DNA from: Perkinsus olseni
Lineage: Eukaryota; Perkinsozoa; Perkinsida; Perkinsidae
NCBI GenBank assembly: GCA_013115135.1
Contig: JABANP010000097.1
Coordinates: forward strand, 78,360-142,359
Direction of reading: 5' to 3'
Length of the DNA: 64,000 nucleotides
The position numbers were made by a program, and so were the translations under genes. The notes beneath the pieces are model-generated. The model was not told where the DNA came from. It did not search any database and saw only the letters and a program-made list of their open reading frames with translations. This document shows, piece by piece, positions 55,517-64,000 of the stretch; the stretch's first letter is position 1, and each line of letters begins with the position of its first letter.

Positions 55517-57826
55517 CTACTTCTCCGGTACTCCTGCAGCCTTGAGCTTGTCGATCTTCCTCTGTTTAATAGCCGCCAATTTCCTCCTCTCCGCAGCAAT
55601 TTGGGCTCTTATAACATTCCCTTCCTCCAAGAAATCGCGGCGAGCTTGCAAGCTGGCTTCCTCCCGAGCCTAGAATTGCAAACCAAAGTACTCTTCAACC
55701 AAGTAGCCGTTGAGAAAATGCAAGATAGCAAGTCGAGGGCATCTCCACCTGTATCTGTTTCTTCAGCTCTTCACAATGGCCTAGCCTCTGTTGTCTCTCT
55801 TCCTCGGCTCTAACTCTCTCCGCCTCTTCCTGCTGCATCTGGACGAGTACTATTCTCTCGAACTCCTCTCTCTCCAGCCTGATCATCAAAGACTCCGCCC
55901 CCTCCACCGGCTCATCACATTACATCGCTTGCTCAGCCAACGCCTCTCCTTCTCCTCAGCTTGTAGTCTTCTCGCCTCCGCCAACTCCTCATTAATAGCT
56001 TGCAATCTCCGGGCCTCGTTCTGCTCCTTCTGTCGGGCCTACCAGAGGTCCCGAATAAACCCACCGTTGTTGAGGAGCCTCCTACCTGTCGCTCGGCAGC
56101 CTCGACGGCTCTCTTGGCTCGAAGGGCGTCCATGTCGGCAGCCTTATCCTGAGCTCGTTGTTGTTGAGCTCGGAGGCGTGCGAACTCCGCCTCCTTGGCT
56201 GCTGCCTCGGCCTAAAGAAAAATGGGCGGTGTGATAGGTTCAAACCCGTGCCTCCTTTACGAAAGGCCGATCCTCTGCCCAAGCGGACAGTCGAGCACGC
56301 TCCCATTACCGCCAACTCTTCCTCTCTGGCCTTCTCCTGCTGCTCTCTTTTCCTTTGATATTCTACTATCTTCTGATCTTCCAACTTGTCCGCAATCAAC
56401 CGCTCTTCTTTAACTGCACAGAACCCAGACTCCCGGTTCAATCCCAGCATACGTCACTTCTCCAGCACATACTTTTTAATGCTGCAGCATTAGCCACATT
56501 AACCTCCTGTATCAACTTAGCCGCCGCTTCCCTCTTCCCAATTTGTTGTGCAATCTGTCAGCACAATTACGTCCCCAAACCGTCACCTGCCGCCCCCAGT
56601 TACCTCCTCTTCCTTTAGCGCCTCTATTTGCTTCAATATGAAGTCGCGCTCCCGATCTCTTTGCTCCTCCTGAAATGTTGCTGTGTCGATCGCGGTTACT
56701 GCTGAACGACTGAGTACCTCCCTCAATTTGGTCTGTTGTCGATCTTTGATTTGCTCAACAATAACGGAAGCCCCACGACGCTGATCCACCGCCCGTTTTC
56801 TATTACGCTCCTCATACCTGTCGTACAAACGATCCAGGTTCAACTCCCAGCCCCGACACGTATGCAGCACATTTGTAACGCTTTGAGCCTCTCTATCTCC
56901 GACATAACATCGAGCTGCTGCTCTTCCTCCTCCCTCTCAGCGTGCATATATCTGCCACCGGAGTAACCCCAACAACCCCGCCACCACCAACCTCACCTCT
57001 TCTCCTGTATCTGGGCATCTCTAATAGTAGCAACCTTCGAGTACAACATCATCTGGTTCATATGCTTAACATCGTCCATATCCTCATCCAGCTTCTCCCT
57101 AGCTCTTTGAAGGACCTAACCAGTCTGTGCGGTACTAACGGTCTGACAAGGCCCTACTGAATTCCGCTCGGCCTTCTCCTTGACCTCATTGGTGCTCCTC
57201 AGAGCATTCCTTTTCCTCTCCTCTTCCATCTTCACCATCTTCTCCTTACGCTCTTTGGACTTCTGCATTCTCTCGCCATACTGAAACAAGAGGCTCCAGC
57301 TGACTTATTCGGTATCTTGCATGCACAGTCACAGGATATTTATACCTCTTCCCGAGCCTGCCGGCGCCTGGCTAGCTCTCGTTCTTTCTCAGTCATCGAG
57401 GACCCTTCCCTCAGTCTGAGGACAGCACTGGCTCATCAACGAGTCCCGATTATTGGATATGTTGTCGGTCCGACCCAACCCGCATCTTTCGCGCCGCAAC
57501 CCAAGATACCTGTTGAATTCGCTAGCTGCTACGACGGCAACATCCCGACTAGCAGCGGTCGTCGCGGCAGCACTGCTCCCAATAGGTTTCCGAACCTGAC
57601 AAATCATTCAGCATCGCAGCAGTTCAAGCGGAAGAGGGAACGGCTATCGCTATCCATAAGACCTCGGTTCGATTCCCGCTACCTGCACAGTATCTTTTCC
57701 CACTATTTCCACTAGCCGTGACCTCTCTTCCTGAGGACCTCCAAAAAGTACCGAGTCCACATTGTGCCCACTCGCGCAGGCCTTCCTCGCACTAGACGAT
57801 GATGAGCCTAGGCTTCCTGGTGCCAT
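55517..57826 (-). CDS. CFAP45: CFAP45-like flagellar microtubule inner protein
   Basis: Minus strand from ATG 57826 to TAG 55517. Almost all coiled coil. Matches to CFAP45 run in order: SSSSSARKACASGHNVDSVLFG, VEIVGKDTVQ, then GASVIVEQIKDRQ (56.75 kb), RERDFILKQIEALKEEE (56.63 kb), EERLIADKLEDQKIVEYQRK (56.38 kb), MDALRAKRAVEAAERQ (56.1 kb), EFERIVLVQMQQEEAERVRAEEE (55.85 kb) and the end KIDKLKAAGVPEK. CFAP45 lines the lumen of axonemal doublets, and in mammals it binds AMP and interacts with AK8 and CFAP52. At least four introns carry B-box-like cores (findings). It implies a flagellated stage such as a zoospore. Confidence 0.85.
56212..56309 (-). other. CFAP45 intron with B-box core in antisense
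   Basis: A 98-bp GT-AG intron. On the plus strand it holds GGTTCAAACCC (56237-56247). On the transcribed strand it ends CCCATTTTTCTTTAG. Confidence 0.65.
57596..57682 (-). other. CFAP45 intron starting with an antisense T-arm-like sequence
   Basis: An 87-bp intron whose 5' end GTAGCGGGAATCGAACC is the complement of a tRNA-like GGTTCGATTCC (57666-57676). Exons KDTVQ and VRKPIG flank it. Confidence 0.6.
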
Positions 57827-60800
57827 AGAGAAGCAAAGCGGCTGCGACAACGCTGGTTATCACCCGGGATGTCTGACAGGGCTCCCAACAGGTTAAGAAA
57901 CCCACCAATATGTCAAATGACGGACCAGGGACCACCACCAGCAGCAAGCATTTTTCTTCCTGCACTTAGGCCAATCAGTTTCTTGCAAACTCCGCGTCAC
58001 ATAATCAACGCAACTTGTGGCGAACCTCAAAGGAAGTCGGCTGCTTCCTGGATTTTTCCGGCTTCAAGCCGGGAAAATCTAAGGATAACGCGAAGACTTC
58101 CAAGGAGGTCTGCAAAGTCTAAGGATGGCCCCGTCACCACTGAGGAAGTAGTTGATAGTAGTTCTATTATTGATAAGCCAAGTAATAATATCGGACCGAT
58201 ATTATCGGTAGGTGTCAACAGGCTTTTGATGAGGTATGGCACAGCGCGTGTTACAGGCCCTATTCCACTACTAAGCCACCAGAGGGCCAATCTATGAGTC
58301 TTAAATTCAGCACTCGTGAGCTCAATGTAGACGACTTTGCCATTCATCACTTGTCCACCATTCATTTCGAAGCTTGCCAGGGCATACGAGCGAAGAACGG
58401 GGACTTGCATGTTGCTATAGGGCCCAGCAGCCCAAATCCCATTCTCAGGAATCCTGAGTCAGGATTGGGTTCATCGTTATGTAACAACAAGCCTAACACC
58501 AGGTTGCGGAAGATGATTTTCCAAAGTGGATAGAATCCAAGATTACACTCCGTCCCGATCACTCGCTCGAAGATTCTATCTACGGATTGTATCAATTCGG
58601 CTTCAGAGGCCCGGCCCGCCGGAGCTGCCGGTGGGCCAACTCAAGCCAATCCATAGATGTGAGACCTTCGTACCCGCCGTCGTTGGCTCGCTTGGAAGCA
58701 TTAACTTGACTTGGGGACCAACTCTGCCACCAGAATCTTCGACCGTCAAACCGTGGATGAACCCAGATCGATTGCCCTAGCGAAAGACCAAATAACCATT
58801 GACCCCATCTGAGGCTATACGATCAGGATTCTTAACCGTAACCTGAAATACAATTATTGAATTGAGGTAGATTATCCCCAACTCACGTGAACTCTCGACC
58901 AGTTGTCTTGGTCTGCCCCACCAACGAGTCGTTGGTGGAGAAGTGCGGTCTCTCTCAAGCCCGCAGTCACGCAAATCTAGAGTCTAGATTCTAGACTGAG
59001 CACGTGGAATATTGCGGGTTAAGCAGAACAAACACTGGCAGATATCAGTCGTTCACCAACTAAGACGCCAGACCCTAACCTGTGTGGGGTTGTGCGGGTT
59101 CCGGCGGCTTGACCCCCGGTCACCGGGGCCCGGTGCAGCATTGCGGCAATTGCAGTCATACCAGGCTGCTATTAGCAGTCGAATCCAGATCGTGTTTAGC
59201 TGACGCAACAGTCGGATCGCGCGACCCACACGAGGAAAATCAAAAGAATCTTCTCAAAAGACAGGGCGTGTGGGACAGGCCTCGAGCGAACTAGCATATC
59301 CTCAACTTGAACAGACAGCACTGCTGTCACAGCAGGACACATTTGCCCTCGCCGACTTTCGAGGACCTTGGCTGTTTCGGAAACAGGCTGTTTGCTCGTG
59401 GATGCTGAGGGCATCATGCTCTCGTCGTCAGCCGCACAGCACGCAGATGACGGCAATCTCCGGCGTCGCAGCAGCAGGCCATGAGGATGATTGAGTCATT
59501 ATGATTCACCTGGGATGAACAACTCACACATGTGCAAGAGCACCAAACTGTCGCCAGCAATGTGTTGTTCTTGGGCCCTACTGCGACTGGATTTCCCGAG
59601 CGGCCTTATACGGTGGTGCTAACTTGAACGCGTCTGGCGAAACGTAGGTCGCTTTCACCTAAATGTCCGACGCGAGCGGTCTTGAAGCATTGCTCTTCAG
59701 ACCGATGTGATTACTTACGCGAAAGTTACAATCTTCGTTATCAGTGCAATTGAAGACCTTGTAGATATTCCCTTCGGTCTTAAAGACAGTTGAGTTTTTG
59801 TGGAGACTTCCTCCTTCTGCATGAAGGGCTCATGTCATATCAGTAATCTGTTATCAGCTATTCATTTGCTACTCGGAGTAGCCGAGTAGGCCAAGCCTAC
59901 TCCGCCGCTACCATTGGTACATACTCTCTCTTTTAGAGAGAGCGGCTTGCACAACGAAATGAATGATGAGTGCCGCCTTTCGTGCGAGATAGACATGTAG
60001 GCCTTCTTCACGCCGCCACCCCACTATTTAGATTCTGTACCAACTGACTACTTAGGGTCAATTGTATAGACTCTCTTCTGATATAGATTTCTTAGTCCCG
60101 TAGTTTTGGGCCGGTACATCGCTGAATCTGATTTTAGTTCGGCGGGTTCAAGGAATTCACGAGCCGCACCACCGGTGCGTCCGACACTGACGGTCCGTGT
60201 CGTTATCACTGCTAAGGCGCCGATCCCTCACCTATGCGCACGGCACTGTCGGCGGCTACGGCCGTAACAACACAATACAAGTCGATAGAACACCCGCCCA
60301 TCCCATACAGTTTGATAGAAACGGACCCATTCGGCTGTTCAGTTAAGGTCTAATGCACTGAACGGCTGTGGCCACTACGGACATACGTTCCCAGCCTATC
60401 GCCAGTCGGTCGGGGATTGGTCATACTGACACCGCTGGTGTCTGAAGGGCCTCACACAGTGTGAGTCACACTACAGGTTTTTCTTGGGGCCACCCACGGG
60501 TCTCAGCAATGCTGAGTCAGCATCGTTGCATACGAATTGTATGAAACAATCTCGGATATTGTAGGGGAGATTGAACGATTCAACGACATCGCGGTCCCGT
60601 TTGGTGACCTCTGGCTTCATTCGCAGGCCGTAGTAGTGGAGAGACTATCTCGATGCACGTGAGCACTGCGGCTGCTGTCAGCGTTTTGGCGCCGGACAGC
60701 GGATTGGCCAGCACAAGAAGTTTATTCACAAAGGTCGAAATTCATCAGCTCACTCAAAACTATAGCCTGGAATGAAAGTTTCTCACCAGTCCTGTGCCAC

Positions 60801-61629
60801 AGGGGACAGAATTGGCACAGCATTTGTTCCCACAAACGCGGTATAATCGTCCATTTTCATTGCTTTCTCGAACACGAGCCACGCGGAGTACATCCTTGTA
60901 GGTGCCTGGCAGGCACCTACAAGGATGGCAGGCACTGCCTCCCAGGCACTGCCTGGTTTGTTTGCCTTACTTTACTCTTTATCATGAACCCATTCGAGCT
61001 CACTTCTGCAGCCGGTGGTCCACCGGCGGTGAATACTCCTCGTCATTGCTTTTTCACAGGAGCTACTACGATCACCTTATGATGAATATCCAAGATATTC
61101 AGGATGATGAGCTCTAATTTCAGAGACCAGTGGTCCCTGAGGCCGAGGCCAGCTGGCATCGCCATGGAAGAGTGGAAATACTGATAACATGTCTATGTGG
61201 TTGTGACTCATAACTTATCCGAGAAGATGTTGAATAGGAGAAGAACTCCTAGGCAGTTGCGATTTTTTTCTGAATCACAGAGGCCATCGATACACTATCG
61301 AGATGCAGAGTGAATTCCGATCGTGTAAGGCCGATGTGCGAGGAGTAAGTGGATGCAAATCGAAGTTACTACCGACTCAGTAGTACTGAGTGGTGCCGCG
61401 CGTGTGTCTCGAGTATAGATCCTCTATGCCCGTGCATGACACGGTGTGGGTTAGCAGTTAATAACACCCATCGTTCGCACCACCGACGGATCTGCTCTCG
61501 TGGCTGTATCCACCGATCGGAGCAACTCTAACTGATGAGTTGTTCCCAAGCGATGGGAGTCAACTCGAGCCTCTCCCCGACTATGCCAAATCAAACCTCA
61601 TCATCAATAGAGCAACAGCACTTCAACTT
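57827..61629. other. Long non-coding, hairpin-rich region
   Basis: About 3.8 kb. A possible minus-strand exon at 58.3-58.6 kb (MQVPVLRSYALASFEMNGGQ) is not extendable with confidence. From about 58.96 to 61.4 kb the sequence is crowded with short perfect inverted repeats, among them an 18-bp stem at 60891-60927. No gene is supported there. Confidence 0.55.
60891..60927. repeat. Perfect 18-bp palindrome with one-base centre
   Basis: CATCCTTGTAGGTGCCTG at 60891-60908, one G, then its exact complement at 60910-60927. It runs into further palindromic GGCAGGCACTGCCT repeats up to about 60956. Confidence 0.9.
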
Positions 61630-63958
61630 TCATGTCGCCAAAGCTGCAGAGGCAGCTGTAGAGATGGCCCGAGCCAGTCGACGAAAGTCGGCGGACTCAA
61701 GAAGCTCTTCATCTGATACTGGTGAGAATCGGAAGGAAGTGACACCGTCTTCTGGCGGCCCTCCCCCACTGCGACTCTGAACATCCTCATGCTGCTCCGA
61801 GTCGGCGTCTGTGGTGTCGTCGGTAAAGTCATAACCAGCATAAGGGTCCCACAAACCGGGACAAGCCTTCATGGCCGCCAAGAATTCACTCCGAAATTGC
61901 TCGTCCATCGGCCGCCTGAGCACTCTCAGTGGGGTTAACTCAATGACGACCTGGTTGGGATGGCTCGCTACCAAGGAGCGGAGGAACTGCCAATGCTGCT
62001 GTTGGTAGCCATAGACGATGGCCGCTGTGCTGTAGGCCAACACTTCCCGCCGGAGACCGACCTTGTGGACCAACTCGATCGCCTTGAGGTCATCGACGAG
62101 GACCCTCTCAATGCACGGGTGGGCTCGGATAGCTTCCCTCAGCCAGGAGGACCGATCGGAGTCCAATAACTCGCAAATGGTGGCGAACTGCTCAGCTACT
62201 GCCACCGTAGAGTTGATGACGACATTGATGGTCCCAATCCAGCATTCTCGAGGAGGCGGCGAGTGCTCACCTCGCAACACCTTCACCAGCGACCGATAGA
62301 GACCATTGAAAATGTCCTCCGCCGTACAAGTCACGAGCCTCTCGGCGATAACATCGGCAGGGTGCTGCTGTGAGGACAGCTTCGCTCTGTGATGGTGGTA
62401 GTGGCGACAGGCGGCCCACAGAAGGTCGGCGTCGACCCTTCGGTAGCGCCACGTACCGATTATCAGCGTCAGCCACAGCCCTCCAGACTTACGAGCGTAT
62501 CTTCCAAGTAGGGAGCAAACTTTACTTGGAAGCTCGGCCGACCAGGATATCCTGCGACTTCGTAAAAGTAGTAGGTGAACCAAAGATACCAAATTGCTGG
62601 ACGGCTTGAGGCGACACAGAGCGCTGTCGATCGCTTGCAAAGGCGTGGTAATACCGTCGAAGTGCTGCGACAGCACAAGCGAGAAGAACTTGGTGTTAGC
62701 AGCGAACGTGTTGAGGACTTCGGACTGCCGTAAAAAGGACTGCTTGTCCGAGTGTGAGAGACTCTCTGTGAGGCGGGGGTGGTCGACTAGCCAGTCGAGG
62801 GCCTGTGGCCGCAGGGGGGAGTAGACGTGGTGCTGAGGGATGAGGATGAATCGCCTCTACTGACCAGTATCAAACTCACATCGCAAATGACCTTAGCGAG
62901 GCCAGCCGAGCCATCAGAGTCGACCAACCCTCGCAGGAAATCTTCCGGTATCTTCTCTCCCGATAGCCCATCCATGAAGGAGGACAAGGCCTGCCCTAAT
63001 GGGCGCCAGGACAGTCGAGAGCGGTTTAGAACCTGACAGCAGTCAGTCTCGAGACGAAACCCATCGACCTATACTCGCCCCGCGTCAGCGACGGCCGATA
63101 AGACCATCAGTAACATCATCATTCACGCCCTCCCTACCGTTCCAATGGCCTTCCCAAGAGTTTGAGGTCGTGCCTGGAGCTCCTCCCTAGGGAGGGTTCG
63201 CAGGGCGTTGAGAACCTCTGCTGGGTCTCCGCAGTCAGCGGTTGAGCACAGCGCTTTCGACGGGGAAGCCTTCATGATCGCGAGTGGACCCGCAAAGTCG
63301 AAAATGCGCTGTTGAGTTAGCGACCGCCCGAAATAAAGAGGGCAAGATTTGAACCTGAGATTGTTCGATTCTCGCGCTGCCATCATCAAGACCTTGGAAA
63401 AGCGGACTGTCTTTTTGGGTCCCTCAATATGGGGAGGGTGAGAAGTTTCTGTTGGCGGATGGGAGCACAGCGGGCTTCGGTAATGCAGCGGCTCCCGACG
63501 TTAGATTCTTTTCAACCACTTCCGGAGTGTCGCAGACCGGTGGAAATGAGTCTTCACCGGCCCCAGGAGCGAATCTTACGTCCTGTGAAGTGCATGGGTC
63601 AACCTATTGTCTATCCCTGTAGGGAGTATTATACCATTTTTGAGCCACCCATTTTCATGTTGCTCTCCCGTCGGGGCCGTCCCTCCTCCTTGCCTCTGAC
63701 GAGCCGTCCCCTCCACACCTCCCCCGTCCGCCTCCATCGTCCCACCACCGTCAAGATGATCGACTCGTGGAGGACCGAGCCGTCCAGTGAGAAACCTATG
63801 TGGTATAACAGGTAGCCTCTCCCGTCACCTGCCAGCTTGATCAAAAGATATCTCTCACAGATTCGACCAGGTGGACCACATCTCGCAGCATCCCGACCCT
63901 GAGAAAACCGAGAAGTACCCTCCGGTAGGCTCAGCATTGCCACAGCGATCTCCGCCAC
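61630..63958 (-). CDS. Large unrecognised alpha-helical protein, partial at the right edge
   Basis: Minus strand. The last exon runs open from about 62840 to a TGA/TAA end at 61630 (over 390 codons), with helical stretches (HSDKQSFLRQSEVLNTFAA, DALCRL-like and EQFATICELLDSDRSSWLRE) and an acidic, proline-containing tail. Upstream exons are SSFMDGLSGEKIPEDFLRGL near 62.95 kb and RIFDFAGPLAIMKASPSK to LQARPQTLGKAI near 63.2 kb. The latter follows an intron with a B-box-like core (63345-63355). The gene continues to the left of its start beyond the window. No family recognised; a helical-repeat organellar protein is one guess. Confidence 0.5.
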
Positions 63959-64000
63959 GCCGTGCCCTGTCAGGTGGATGATACCCGCAAGTTGATGAAG

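Overview
This window is nuclear DNA of a protist eukaryote. Nearly every gene is cut by very short GT-AG introns, mostly 45-90 bp and down to about 31 bp, and there is no bacterial gene layout. Flagellar genes (CFAP45-like, AK9-like, an axonemal-type thioredoxin), a secreted cathepsin B, an ORC1-like replication protein and alveolate-style membrane proteins suggest an alveolate, most likely a perkinsid (Perkinsus-like). That assignment is inference from gene content and intron style; no rRNA or organelle marker is present.

Layout, left to right. 1-8.2 kb: three tandem ~2.75-kb units, each carrying a four-exon gene for a single-pass membrane protein with fibronectin-III-like domains. 8.6-9.4 kb: a small secreted protein gene. 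10.6-18.7 kb, minus strand: a biotin-dependent acyl-CoA carboxylase with biotin carboxylase, biotin carrier and carboxyltransferase parts. A fourth, rearranged and frameshifted copy of the fibronectin-III gene sits inside it on the opposite strand (14.8-17.0 kb). 19.0-20.9 kb, minus: a MGRN1/RNF157-type RING ubiquitin ligase. 21.0-21.6 kb, minus: a thioredoxin. About 22.4-29.5 kb, plus: a long AK9-like nucleoside-phosphate kinase gene. 29.7-31.1 kb: phosphoglycerate kinase. 31.3-32.5 kb: a multi-pass membrane protein with an EF-hand. 34.3-36.4 kb: ORC1-like AAA+ protein. 36.4-40.9 kb: a ~0.5-kb segmental duplication on either side of a secreted GH18-like gene. 41.7-44.3 kb: unrecognised genes. 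47.2-48.7 kb and 50.3-50.8 kb: a TIR-like multi-pass membrane protein and its truncated paralogue. 51.9-53.5 kb, minus: cathepsin B. 54.8-55.2 kb, minus: a small membrane protein. 55.5-57.8 kb, minus: CFAP45. 58-61.6 kb: mostly hairpin-rich non-coding DNA. 61.6 kb to the right edge, minus: a large unrecognised gene running off the window.

The genes do not form an operon. Three of them (thioredoxin, AK9-like, CFAP45) fit one flagellar machine, in which adenine-nucleotide handling is coupled to microtubule inner proteins. Two families (fibronectin-III and TIR-like) show the same mosaic: blocks of near-identity between copies next to strongly diverged blocks, as expected from gene conversion.

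The most unusual signal is a set of tRNA-like sequences carrying the B-box core GGTTCRANNCC. I count seven exact matches where about one is expected by chance. Several lie within introns in either orientation, sometimes making up almost the whole intron and sometimes supplying the splice site. A second signal is a wealth of short, perfect inverted repeats with a one- or three-base centre in non-coding DNA, densest at 59.0-61.4 kb.
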